The notes under the pieces: generated by a model | Databases searched by the model: none | The model's input: only the letters and a program-made list of their open reading frames with translations | What the model was told of the DNA's origin: nothing | Shown here: positions 45,407 to 53,326 of the stretch, in pieces | Layout of the letters: the number at the start of each line of letters is the position of its first letter | How positions within the stretch are numbered: the stretch's first letter is position 1 | Source: Croceibacterium sp. TMG7-5b_MA50 | Lineage (GTDB): Bacteria; Pseudomonadota; Alphaproteobacteria; Sphingomonadales; Sphingomonadaceae | DNA: 64,000 nt | Assembly (NCBI RefSeq): GCF_039830145.1 | Contig: NZ_CP156082.1 | Coordinates: 1,630,001 to 1,694,000, forward strand | Reading direction: 5' to 3' | Made by a program: the position numbers and the translations under genes

Positions 45407-47953
45407 TCAATCACCCAGCCCGTGGATGAACCAGCTGAGATCGCCGGTTTCCGCGCTGACACCGTCGCCGCGGCGGAACAGCCAGAAACGCTGGCCCGCC
45501 TCGTCCTCCACCCGGTAGTAATCGCGCACCGCCAGCCGTTCCGGCACGCGGCGCCACCATTCGCCCGTCACCCGTTCCGGCCCCTCCGCCCGGACAACGC
45601 GGTGGCTGGTGCCGCGCCAGGTGAAGCGGCGCGGCGGCTGGTCCGGCATCTCCGCGATGACGTGGTCGATCCGTTCCGGCCGGGCGAGCAGCCAGACGGG
45701 GCGCGGCCAGCGCGGGTGCCAGGGGTGGTCGGGCGGACGTGTATCCAGCCGGCGGACATCATCGGGGCGCAGCATCGCCGCACGCCCGCGTCCGGGGTCG
45801 AGCGGGCCGGTGCGGGTCCAGCAACGTTCGGGCACGTCGCTTTCCACCGGGGCCGCGCGCCACAGCCGCTCGGCCCCGATGCGGTTCGCCAATGCGTCGA
45901 TCAGCGGCGCGAGATCGGGCGCGGCCTCCTCCGCCAGCGTGGGTGCCAGCGATTGCGCACCCAAGGGGTCGGCCCGGCGCACATGCAGCGCCATGGCATC
46001 GATGCCGTAGCCGGGCTCGATCTCCTCGATCCGGCGCAACGTCAGGCGCAGCATGTGCACCGCATCGCGGGTCGGCCGCGCGAAGCCCAGCCGCAGCCTT
46101 TGCGGCACGCCGTCCACCCGCGCGGCGACCAGTTCCACGCTGCGCGCACCCTGCCCCGCCTTCGCCAGCTCCACCGCCAGCCGGCGCATCAGTTCGTCCA
46201 GCCAATGGGCGATCGCCTCCGGCGTGGCGATCGGTTCGGCGAAGCGCTGTTCCACCACCACGCGGGTGGGCAGCAGCACCGGTTCGGACGGCTCGGCCAC
46301 GCGGCCCCAGGCCTGGTCGATCCGGTCCGCCACCGCCCGGCCGAAGCGGCGCACCAGCGGTGCGCGCGGCATGGCGGCGAGCTGCCCCACGCTGTCCACC
46401 CCCAACCGCGCCAGCAGCTCCAGCGCCCGCGGCTCCAACCGCAGGGCGGCGACCGGCAAGTGCGCCAGCGCCTCCGCCTGACGGCCCGGCTGGAGGATCT
46501 GCGCCGCCTCCGCCGCGCCGAAGCGGGCAAGCGCCCAGGCCGCGCCGGCGGTGTCCGCCACCGCCACCCGCGCGGCGATGCCGTGGCGGGCCAGCAGGCG
46601 CAGCAGCCGGCGGCAGAAGCGCGCCTCCCCGCCATGCAGGTGTGCGACCCCGGTCAGGTCGATGAACAAGCCATCCGCGTCGGAGATGGTGACGTTCGGT
46701 GCCCAGCGGCGCGCCAGCAGTTCGGCCAAAGTGCGCAACGCTGCCGCATCGCCATCCGGATCGGCCTCGCGCACCTCCAGTCCCGGCACCTGCGCGCGCG
46801 CCATGGTCAGCGCAGTACCCGGACCGATCCCGACGCTGAGCGCAGCGGCATTGGCGGCGGCGACCTCCACGCGCGGGCCGGTCTTGCGCACCGTCACCAA
46901 TGGCGGCTCGTCAATCGGCGTCACGGCGAGGCCGTCTGCCTCCTCATCACGGCATACGCGCGCGACCACGCTCGCCAGCGTGCGGCCGGTCTGGAAGAAG
47001 CGGCCCTGCCCGTAAGTGGGCGCGGTCGGTTCGCTGCGGCCATGATTGTCGGGATGCGGCCCTTCACCGGGGAACTGCACCGCGGGCATCGCCGCCAGCT
47101 GCTTCAGGCTTTGCGCCACATTGGGCGGCGCGACATAGCCGGCCTCCCCCCCATGGCCATCGCGCGCGCTGCGTTTGGGCGCTTTCATCTGGCGGCGGAC
47201 CACCACATCCTCCCCCGGACCATGCACCGGCGGCATGGCGGCGAACTGGCGCAGCGCCGCGCCACGCCCCGCCTTTGCCGGCGCGTCCTCCCCCGGGAAG
47301 CGCAGCGGCGGCACGTCGGGCCGGCCATGGCCGAGGTTCGGGCCGACATCATCGGGGCAGAGGCCGAACGGATTGTCGATCACCTCCGTCTTGCGCGACA
47401 GCTCGCCCGATCGGGGGCGCTGATGCGTGGGCAGGTTGTTCACCGCCGTTTGCAGATCCTCCCCCAGCCAGCCGCGCGTGCCGGGGCGGAACAAGGGTTC
47501 CGCGCCTTCCGTCCGGCGCGCCATCTCGCGAAGTGGGGCAGGCGCGGCGAGCCGCTCCTCCGGCGGGTGGCTCAATCCCTTGCGGGACGGCCCGCCCCTG
47601 AACGGATTGTCCGCCGCCTTGCTGACGCGGCCCAGTTCGCGCTGGGGCGGGCGGCGATGGGCAGGCAGCGCCTCGATCGCCGCCTCAACCTGCTCGCGCG
47701 TGTCGGCCAGGCCGCTGCCAGTTCCGCTGCTGCCAGCGTCGGGGTCGCTGCGTGCCCAGCGCGCGCCGGGTCGCCAGCCGCCCTCCTTCGGGACGGAGCA
47801 GTGCTGTGCACGCTCCGCCGCCGCATCGGCACCGATGGCGTGGAAGGCCGCACGGCCGTCAGCTTCAGCCGACGGCGGCGCGTGCCGGCGCTCCGACCTG
47901 CGCAGCCGGTCGATCGACCAGCTGGGCAGGTAGAGCGAGGCGACCCGCTTCAT
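45407..47953 (-). CDS. imuB: Y-family polymerase-like protein ImuB with large N-terminal insertion
   Basis: An 848-residue ImuB, well above the roughly 500 usual for the family. ImuB is a non-catalytic Y-family polymerase that links DnaE2 and ImuA to the beta clamp. Residues 1-22 (MKRVASLYLPSWSIDRLRRS) are the normal start. About 300 residues rich in Pro, Gly, Arg and Glu then interrupt the fold. It resumes at LAVTPIDEPPLVTVRKTGP (about 342) and continues through ISDADGLFIDLTGVAHLHGG near 424. QLAAMP at about 548 lies near the helix-hairpin-helix region. A DUF6504-type tail with RDYYRVEDEAGQRFWLFR ends the protein. ATG 47953 overlaps imuA by 89 bp. The insertion contains recurring motifs, listed separately. 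Confidence 0.92.
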   Translation of the reverse strand: MKRVASLYLPSWSIDRLRRSERRHAPPSAEADGRAAFHAIGADAAAERAQHCSVPKEGGWRPGARWARSDPDAGSSGTGSGLADTREQVEAAIEALPAHRRPPQRELGRVSKAADNPFRGGPSRKGLSHPPEERLAAPAPLREMARRTEGAEPLFRPGTRGWLGEDLQTAVNNLPTHQRPRSGELSRKTEVIDNPFGLCPDDVGPNLGHGRPDVPPLRFPGEDAPAKAGRGAALRQFAAMPPVHGPGEDVVVRRQMKAPKRSARDGHGGEAGYVAPPNVAQSLKQLAAMPAVQFPGEGPHPDNHGRSEPTAPTYGQGRFFQTGRTLASVVARVCRDEEADGLAVTPIDEPPLVTVRKTGPRVEVAAANAAALSVGIGPGTALTMARAQVPGLEVREADPDGDAAALRTLAELLARRWAPNVTISDADGLFIDLTGVAHLHGGEARFCRRLLRLLARHGIAARVAVADTAGAAWALARFGAAEAAQILQPGRQAEALAHLPVAALRLEPRALELLARLGVDSVGQLAAMPRAPLVRRFGRAVADRIDQAWGRVAEPSEPVLLPTRVVVEQRFAEPIATPEAIAHWLDELMRRLAVELAKAGQGARSVELVAARVDGVPQRLRLGFARPTRDAVHMLRLTLRRIEEIEPGYGIDAMALHVRRADPLGAQSLAPTLAEEAAPDLAPLIDALANRIGAERLWRAAPVESDVPERCWTRTGPLDPGRGRAAMLRPDDVRRLDTRPPDHPWHPRWPRPVWLLARPERIDHVIAEMPDQPPRRFTWRGTSHRVVRAEGPERVTGEWWRRVPERLAVRDYYRVEDEAGQRFWLFRRGDGVSAETGDLSWFIHGLGD
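47054..47683 (-). repeat. Recurring motifs within the ImuB insertion (codons about 91-300)
   Basis: Two copies of a roughly 36-residue unit: ALPAHRRPPQRELGR...ADNPF (about 95-118) and NLPTHQRPRSGELSR...IDNPF (about 173-196). Three copies of a PGE unit follow: PPLRFPGED (215-223), FAAMPPVHGPGED (237-249) and LAAMPAVQFPGEG (286-298), the last two preceded by LRQ/LKQ. Spacing is irregular and identity partial, so these are degenerate protein repeats rather than exact DNA repeats. Confidence 0.6.
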
Positions 47954-48629
47954 CCGATCCCTCCACCACCAGTTCGAACGGATCGCCGCCGCGCTGGCGG
48001 ACGCATTGCAGGTGCCAGCATGCCCGGCCCAGGCCGTCCCACGGCACGGGCAAGGATGGGGCATGGGCCACGCGCCAGCGGGTCACCGCGGCGGATGGTG
48101 CGGCCAGCGGGTCGGCGCCATTGCGGGCCGGGCGGCGCAGCAGCAGGGCAATCGTCCCGCCACCTTCCGCCGCCAGTTGCAGCCGCCGGGCCTGCGCCAT
48201 GGGCAGCCGGCGCGCCTCCCCCACCACGGCGCCGAGGCCGCGATGCCGCAGCCCTTCCTCCAGCAGCGCGAGCAATTCGGCATCGTCGCGTGCCTCGGCA
48301 TAGATCACCCGCGCCGGGGCAAGGCCCGCCTGGTACAGGCCGGGTGCGAACAGGTCCCGCCCGCGCACCACCCACAGCACCTCGCCCTGCGAACGGGCGG
48401 CGATCCCGGCGGCGAACAGCACGGCCGCCGCGTCATCCCCCCACCCCTGCCCACGGCACGACACCTCGTGCAGCGCGTCGAGCCGCATGCCGCCATCCGC
48501 CAGCCGGCCATCAACCCGGTCGATCCCGAACGGCAGGACCGGCCGCTCCCGCTTCTCGCCGGAGATCAGCCGCACGCTCTCGCGAAGCTCGGCAAGGGTG
48601 GGAACAGGATGGGGCACAACGACTCGCAA
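47865..48629 (-). CDS. imuA: SOS mutagenesis protein ImuA
   Basis: A 254-residue RecA-fold relative without full ATPase motifs, required with ImuB and DnaE2 for damage-induced mutagenesis. Family segments are LPFGIDRVDGRLADGGMRLDALHEV near 33, LWVVRGRDLFAPGLYQAGLAP near 85 and TRWRVAHAPS / ACWHLQCVRQRGGDPFELVVE near the end. The start is unsettled: TTG 48629 lies 7 bp from the LexA box, and GTG 48617 is an alternative. Neither has a clear ribosome site, so translation may be leaderless. The C-terminus overlaps imuB by 89 bp. It is the first gene of imuA-imuB-dnaE2. Confidence 0.85.
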   Translation of the reverse strand: MRVVVPHPVPTLAELRESVRLISGEKRERPVLPFGIDRVDGRLADGGMRLDALHEVSCRGQGWGDDAAAVLFAAGIAARSQGEVLWVVRGRDLFAPGLYQAGLAPARVIYAEARDDAELLALLEEGLRHRGLGAVVGEARRLPMAQARRLQLAAEGGGTIALLLRRPARNGADPLAAPSAAVTRWRVAHAPSLPVPWDGLGRACWHLQCVRQRGGDPFELVVEGSDEAGRLALPAQLVDRPAAQVGAPARAAVG

Positions 48630-48636
48630 CAGGAAC

Positions 48637-48651
48637 GTTCTCTATTTGTTC
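48637..48651 (-). promoter_or_regulatory. LexA box of the imuA-imuB-dnaE2 cassette
   Basis: GTTC-TCTATTT-GTTC on the plus strand (GAAC-N7-GAAC on the coding strand), a perfect match to the direct-repeat LexA site of alphaproteobacteria. It sits immediately before the imuA start, where LexA would block the promoter. Relief after DNA damage would express all three genes. Confidence 0.85.
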
Positions 48652-48687
48652 CGCTCGGCACCCCGCCGTCAAGGACCCGCAAGCACC

Positions 48688-50370
48688 TTACCGATAACGG
48701 TACAGCTTCACCTCGTGCACCCGGCCCTCAGCCCCGTCGCGGGCGTGCAGCCGCAGCACCTGGCCCTGCCCGTTCTCGTCGCCGTTCAGCCGCCGCCCCC
48801 GTACCAGCCGTCCGTCACGCAGTACCAGTTCATCGATGCTGTCCAGCCCCACGATGGCTGGTCCGGGCGTATCGGCGGTGAAGGTGACCACGGCATCGCC
48901 GCTGCCCACCACGGTGAAGCTGTCGGGTCCGGTCTGCAGGAACATGGCGGCGACCCGGCTGTTCGGATCGACCCGCCCGTCCGCACCTTCCGCGCGCACT
49001 ATGTTGACCGTGTAATCACCCAGCCGCATGCGCCCGGCGCGCTGCGCGGCACCCTCCATGATGAGCGTATGGGCCTGCCCCTCGGCCTGCTTCTGCAGCA
49101 GCAGCGGCGCGAGCGGCGCCAGCCGGGCATAGAGGCCGGCGATCGCGCGGTCGTCCGCATTGCCGGTGCCCACGCCGATGCTGGCATCGCCCGCCGCCGG
49201 CGGGGCCGCCGCGCCATCTATGCCGAAGGGCGAGAAGCCGATCGCCCGCAGCGAGCCATAGGCATAGAGCGCGTTCGCCGCCCCGTCCGGCCCGCCACGC
49301 GCCTCCGGCACGAACAGCGGGTTGTCGGGGCGGGCATATTGCGCCGCCCAGGTTCCGAAATCGTCGAAATAGATGTCAGGCGACACGAAATCGAGCGAGG
49401 GCGCGCCGACCTGCCAGATGTCGATCGCATGCGGCAGGGGTCCGCCCGAATTGTACTGGCCGGGCTCGTAATTGGGCCGGATCAGCGCGGCATTGGTGAA
49501 CATGGGCAGCGCGTATTCGCCCTTCCCGGCGGCGGTCACCACTTCCACGAAGGTGGCGTAGTGCCAGGCCATGAACAGGCTGTCGGTCATCGACCCGCTG
49601 CCGAACACCTCCTGCCAGGTACCCTCCATCCGTCCGCCGGCGGCCTCCCACGCGGTGCGCAGGTCGGGGTTCAGCGTCGTGCGGTTCGCCGCCAGGTGAG
49701 TGGTCAAGGCGGAAGGGACAGGTCCGGCAAAGGCCGCCTCCGCCACGGCGGAATGGTCGCGCGATTGCGGGATCACGCCGACCTCGTTCTCCACCTGCAC
49801 CATCAGGACGGTCTGCCGCACGCCATCCACCTGCCGCAGGTGCCGCATCAGCGCCGCATAGGCGCGGGCATCCGCCTCGCGCACCCCCGCACTGAATGGC
49901 GACAGCCGTTCCGTCCCGCGGCCGTCGCTCAGTTCCACGCGCGGGAAGCGGGACTGGTCCCGCTTGACCCAGCCGGGCGCGTAGGAGGAGAAGGTGTTCT
50001 TCCACGATCCGAACCACAGCAGCACCAGCTTCAGGTCATGCTGCCGCGCTGCCGCTAGCATGCCGTCCAGGTTGCGCCAGTCGAACCGCCCCTCCTGCGG
50101 CTCGATCGTCTCCCATGCCACCGGCACGAGCACGGTGTTGAGGTTCATCGCCTTCAGCCGTGGCCAGACCGTTTCCATGTAGGTGAGGTCACTGGTGGAG
50201 GAGTTCGCCGTCTCCCCGCCCAGGATCAGGTAGGGCGCACCATCCACGATCAGCTGCGTCGCCTCACCGCGCCGCTCCAGCCGCGGGAGATCCGCCTGCG
50301 CGTGAGCCTGCGCCGTGGCGACGATCACGAAGGTTAGCGCTAACACAAATTGGCGCAGCATTGTCGGCAT
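48688..50370 (-). CDS. Secreted GH35-like beta-galactosidase with DUF5597-type C-terminus
   Basis: A 560-residue exported glycosidase. Signal peptide 1-24 ends QAHAQA. The TIM-barrel domain (about 35-370) begins QLIVDGAPYLILGGE and has WETIEPQEGRFDW near 86. The acid/base Glu is E196 in VQVENEVG and the probable nucleophile is E356 in LFVPEARGG; both lie in the clan-A pattern of GH35/GH42. The C-terminal about 170 residues resemble the DUF5597 domain of Xanthomonas-type GH35 enzymes. Substrates are likely beta-galactosides of plant glycans, by inference. ATG 50370 fits the signal peptide. Codons 10 and 12 are the rare TTA and CTA, forming a palindrome. It diverges from a two-component pair. 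Confidence 0.85.
   Translation of the reverse strand: MPTMLRQFVLALTFVIVATAQAHAQADLPRLERRGEATQLIVDGAPYLILGGETANSSTSDLTYMETVWPRLKAMNLNTVLVPVAWETIEPQEGRFDWRNLDGMLAAARQHDLKLVLLWFGSWKNTFSSYAPGWVKRDQSRFPRVELSDGRGTERLSPFSAGVREADARAYAALMRHLRQVDGVRQTVLMVQVENEVGVIPQSRDHSAVAEAAFAGPVPSALTTHLAANRTTLNPDLRTAWEAAGGRMEGTWQEVFGSGSMTDSLFMAWHYATFVEVVTAAGKGEYALPMFTNAALIRPNYEPGQYNSGGPLPHAIDIWQVGAPSLDFVSPDIYFDDFGTWAAQYARPDNPLFVPEARGGPDGAANALYAYGSLRAIGFSPFGIDGAAAPPAAGDASIGVGTGNADDRAIAGLYARLAPLAPLLLQKQAEGQAHTLIMEGAAQRAGRMRLGDYTVNIVRAEGADGRVDPNSRVAAMFLQTGPDSFTVVGSGDAVVTFTADTPGPAIVGLDSIDELVLRDGRLVRGRRLNGDENGQGQVLRLHARDGAEGRVHEVKLYRYR
50333..50344. promoter_or_regulatory. Perfect palindrome, LacI-family operator candidate
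   Basis: GTTAGCGCTAAC, a 12-base perfect palindrome inside codons 9-13 of the glycosidase. The core TTAGCGCTAA is the type bound by LacI-family sugar repressors; the Caulobacter xylose operator is very similar. Two rare leucine codons, TTA and CTA, create it. No LacI-type gene is present in the window. Confidence 0.6.
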
Positions 50371-50423
50371 ACGACCCGTTCCATCCTCTGTCCCGCATCC
50401 AGTGTGCCGCAGCGCGAAGGACA

Positions 50424-50447
50424 CGACAAGGCGTTCCGGCCTTGTCG
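50424..50447. promoter_or_regulatory. Inverted repeat in the divergent glycosidase/regulator gap
   Basis: CGACAAGGC and GCCTTGTCG, perfect 9-base arms around GTTCCG. It sits 30 bp before the response regulator ATG and 54 bp before the glycosidase ATG. No T-run follows on either strand, so an operator or 5'-leader hairpin is likelier than a terminator. Confidence 0.5.
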
Positions 50448-50476
50448 CCAAGTCGCACCACGGGCAGAGGGGATAT

Positions 50477-51178
50477 ATGAAAATCTTGATCGTGGAGGAT
50501 GACGGGCCGCTCCGCCTGCTGATCGGGCGGACCTTGCGCGACTACGGCTTCGAGACGGTGGGCGTGGGCTCCGGGGCGGAGATGCAGCCGCTGCTGGATG
50601 GCGGCGGGTTCGACCTGCTGGTGCTCGACATCATGCTGCCCGGCACCAACGGGCTCGACATCTGCCGCCGGGTGCGCGCGAACAGCGCGATGCCGATCAT
50701 CATCATCAGCGCGCGCGGCCAGCAGACCGACCGCATCGTGGGGCTGGAACTGGGGGCGGACGATTACCTGTCCAAGCCCTTCGGCCCGGACGAACTGGTG
50801 GCCCGCGTGCGGGCCGTGCTGCGCCGGACCAGCGGCGCCGTGCAGGCGCCCGCCGACAAGCGCCGGCGCATCACGTTCGACGGGTGGACCGTGGTGGAGG
50901 AACGGCGTGAACTGTTCGCACCGGCAGGTCAGGAAGTGCCCCTGTCGGGCGCCGAATACGACCTGTTGCTGACCCTGATCGGTTCCGCCCAGCGGGTCGT
51001 TGGCCGCGAATACCTGCTGGAACAATCGCGCAAGCGCATGTCGGGCGCGTCCGACCGCTCGATCGACGTGCTGGTCAGCCGGCTCCGCTCCAAGCTGGGC
51101 GAGCATGGCGGGGAGGCGCTGATCAAGACGGTGCGTGGCGCCGGCTACATGTTCACGCCCCGCATCGAACGGCAATGA
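50477..51178 (+). CDS. OmpR-family response regulator
   Basis: A 233-residue regulator. The receiver domain has EDD at 7-9, phospho-acceptor Asp51 in LLVLDIMLPGTNG and Lys in DDYLSKPFGPDEL. The winged helix at about 130-230 contains LSGAEYDLLLTLIGSAQRVVG and the GAGYMF end. ATG 50477 has GAGGGGA upstream. The longer frame to 50315 would cross the divergent promoter. A kinase follows after 10 bp, so they form a pair. The target is unknown; its own divergent gap contains an inverted repeat. Confidence 0.92.
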   Translation: MKILIVEDDGPLRLLIGRTLRDYGFETVGVGSGAEMQPLLDGGGFDLLVLDIMLPGTNGLDICRRVRANSAMPIIIISARGQQTDRIVGLELGADDYLSKPFGPDELVARVRAVLRRTSGAVQAPADKRRRITFDGWTVVEERRELFAPAGQEVPLSGAEYDLLLTLIGSAQRVVGREYLLEQSRKRMSGASDRSIDVLVSRLRSKLGEHGGEALIKTVRGAGYMFTPRIERQ

Positions 51179-51188
51179 GCGCCTGGCG

Positions 51189-52511
51189 ATGAGCCGGGTC
51201 CATCTCTGGCCCGCCAGTCTGACCGGCCGCATCACGCTGGTGCTGCTGGTGGCGGTCTTGGTGGAGTTCGCCGGCACCGTGCTGGTGTTCGGGGAGGCGG
51301 AGCGGCTGCTGTTGCGCACCGGCCAGGCGCAGCGCGTGGCGGAACAGGTCGTCGCCGCGGAACAGGTGCTGGGCCCGTTGCCGCCCGCCGTACGGGCCAA
51401 GGCCGCGCCGGGCCTGTCCACCCGCCATGTCGCCTTTGCCGCCTCGGCCACCGCGCCGCCCGTGCGCCCGCAATCCGACGTCACGCGCGCCGCGCTGGCC
51501 GCCATGCTCGACTGGGAACCGACGCTGCAGAAGGATGCGCTGCGGGTCGGCCTGTCGCAGGGCAAGTTCGGCGGACGCCGGCTGGAAGGCGGCGTCCGGA
51601 CCGATGACGGCAGCTGGATACTGTTCCGATCGCGTGAGCCGGTCAGCCACTGGCATGCATCCCTACGCTGGATCGCCTCGCTCGTGATGCTTGCCACGGC
51701 GGTCCTGCTGGTTGCCGTGCTGCTGGTCAGGACCATGGCCGCACCGCTGCGGGCGCTGTCGTCCGCCGCCGACCGCATCGGCCTGTCCCCGCAGCCGATC
51801 CTGATCGAACCGGGCGGCCCGCAGGAGATGCGCCGCCTGGCGGAGGCGTTCAATGCGATGCAGTCCCGCATCGGCGAATTGATCGACAGCCGGACGGAGG
51901 CGCTGCTGGCGGTCAGCCATGACCTGCGCACCCCCCTGTCCCGCCTGAAGCTGCGGCTGCACGGACGCCTGCGCGAAGGCGACCAGGAAGCCATGCAGGA
52001 TGATCTGGCGGAAATGCAGGCGATGCTCGATTCCCTGCTGACCTACCTTTCACATGGTGCCGACGGGCAGACACCGGTGCGCACCGACCTTGCCGCGCTG
52101 CTCCGCTCCGTTGCCGCCAATGCGGAGGCGGTGGGACATCATGTCGACACAATGGGCGTGGAGGCGCCGCTGCATGCTACGGTGGATGCGGGCGCGATCC
52201 GGCGGGCGGTGACCAACCTGGTGGAGAACGCCTTCCGCTACGCCGGGGATGCCGTCCTGTCGCTGCGGACGGACGGCGCCCACGCGATCATCGCCGTGCG
52301 CGACCATGGTCCCGGCATCCCGGCCGAGCAGTTGCCGCATGTCACCGCGCCGTTCTTCCGCGGTGATCTGGCGCGTGCGCGGGACACCGCCGGCATGGGC
52401 ATGGGCCTCGCCGTGGTGGAGCGGGTGGCGCAGCAGCATGGCGGATCATTGCAACTCGGCAATGCGACGCCCGGGCTGCGTGCGGAGCTATTCCTGCCGC
52501 TGGACCGTTAG
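51189..52511 (+). CDS. Two-component sensor histidine kinase
   Basis: A 440-residue membrane kinase. TM1 is about 13-34, a periplasmic sensor region of about 130 residues follows, and TM2 is about 163-183. A HAMP linker leads to the HisKA site LLAVSHDLRTPLSRLKLRL near 237-255, with the phospho-acceptor His near 243. ATP-binding motifs are NLVENAFRYAGD, RDHGPGIP and GMGMGLAVVERV. The periplasmic part has no motif I recognise, so the signal is unknown. It is paired with the preceding regulator. Confidence 0.92.
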   Translation: MSRVHLWPASLTGRITLVLLVAVLVEFAGTVLVFGEAERLLLRTGQAQRVAEQVVAAEQVLGPLPPAVRAKAAPGLSTRHVAFAASATAPPVRPQSDVTRAALAAMLDWEPTLQKDALRVGLSQGKFGGRRLEGGVRTDDGSWILFRSREPVSHWHASLRWIASLVMLATAVLLVAVLLVRTMAAPLRALSSAADRIGLSPQPILIEPGGPQEMRRLAEAFNAMQSRIGELIDSRTEALLAVSHDLRTPLSRLKLRLHGRLREGDQEAMQDDLAEMQAMLDSLLTYLSHGADGQTPVRTDLAALLRSVAANAEAVGHHVDTMGVEAPLHATVDAGAIRRAVTNLVENAFRYAGDAVLSLRTDGAHAIIAVRDHGPGIPAEQLPHVTAPFFRGDLARARDTAGMGMGLAVVERVAQQHGGSLQLGNATPGLRAELFLPLDR

Positions 52512-52551
52512 CCCAGCGCGGCCGCAGCAACACTTTGTTACGTGCGCGTTG

Positions 52552-52564
52552 CATTGCAGCAATG
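52552..52564. promoter_or_regulatory. Palindrome upstream of carbonic anhydrase
   Basis: CATTGC-A-GCAATG, perfect 6-base arms around one base, 75 bp before the carbonic anhydrase ATG in the 127-bp gap after the kinase gene. Position and symmetry suit a regulator site; the protein is unknown. Confidence 0.4.
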
Positions 52565-52638
52565 GGAGGCATGCATTTCATGTAGCAAGGGCAAGTGCCG
52601 CCTCCCCCTGGATGGCCGCCCATACACGGAGAGCAGCA

Positions 52639-53322
52639 ATGGAAATCGGCAGCGGCGTCGCCCGCTTTCAGGGTGAGGTGTACAAGCAGCAGCAGGAGCT
52701 GTTCCATACCCTCGCCCGCAATGGACAAAGCCCCAAGTACCTGATGATCAGCTGCGCGGATTCCCGCGTGGTTCCCGAACTGATCACGCAAGCCAATCCC
52801 GGTGACCTGTTCGTGTGCCGCAATGCCGGCAACATCGTGCCGCCGGTCGCGGTCAAGAATGGCGGCGTGTCCTCCACCGTCGAGTTCGGCGTCATGGCGC
52901 TGGGGGTGACGGAAATCATCGTGTGCGGCCATTCGGACTGCGGCGCGATGAAGGGGATGTTCAATCCCGAGGCGCTGGACGCCATGCCCAACGTGAAGGC
53001 CTGGCTGTCCTACTCCGAAACCGCGATGGAAGTGGTCAAGGCCTGCTACGGCCACCTCGACAAGGACGGTCAGGTGAAGGCGCTGACGCAGGAGAACGTC
53101 GCCATCCAGCTGGTCCACCTGCAGAACCACCCCTCCGTCGCGGCCGGTCTCGCAGCGGGCAGGCTGCAGCTGCACGGCTGGTACTTCGATATCGAAAGCG
53201 GATCGATCCAGGCGCTCGACAGCAATGGCTCGTTCCGCGAATTCAAGGCGGGCGACGACATGCCGATCGCCGTGCCGCGGCGTGAACGCAAGGTTGCGTC
53301 CATCAGCGAAGTGGCTGCCTGA
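52639..53322 (+). CDS. Beta-class carbonic anhydrase
   Basis: A 227-residue zinc enzyme interconverting CO2 and bicarbonate. Zinc ligands are Cys39 and Asp41 in CADSR (with Arg43), and His98 and Cys101 in CGHSDCGAMKG. There is no signal peptide, so it is cytoplasmic. ATG 52639 has GGAGAGCAGCA upstream. It is separated by 4 bp from a SulP transporter, which suggests that imported bicarbonate is used or balanced here. The length is typical. Confidence 0.96.
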   Translation: MEIGSGVARFQGEVYKQQQELFHTLARNGQSPKYLMISCADSRVVPELITQANPGDLFVCRNAGNIVPPVAVKNGGVSSTVEFGVMALGVTEIIVCGHSDCGAMKGMFNPEALDAMPNVKAWLSYSETAMEVVKACYGHLDKDGQVKALTQENVAIQLVHLQNHPSVAAGLAAGRLQLHGWYFDIESGSIQALDSNGSFREFKAGDDMPIAVPRRERKVASISEVAA

Positions 53323-53326
53323 TCCG

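Noticed and set aside
42605-48697. A 2030-codon open frame on the plus strand antisense to dnaE2, imuB and imuA
   Set aside because: It is a by-product of GC-rich codon bias in three real genes on the minus strand. The translated product is His/Arg/Gln-rich with no domain.
50424-50447. Hairpin as a transcription terminator
   Set aside because: It lies between divergent genes and has no T-run on either side.
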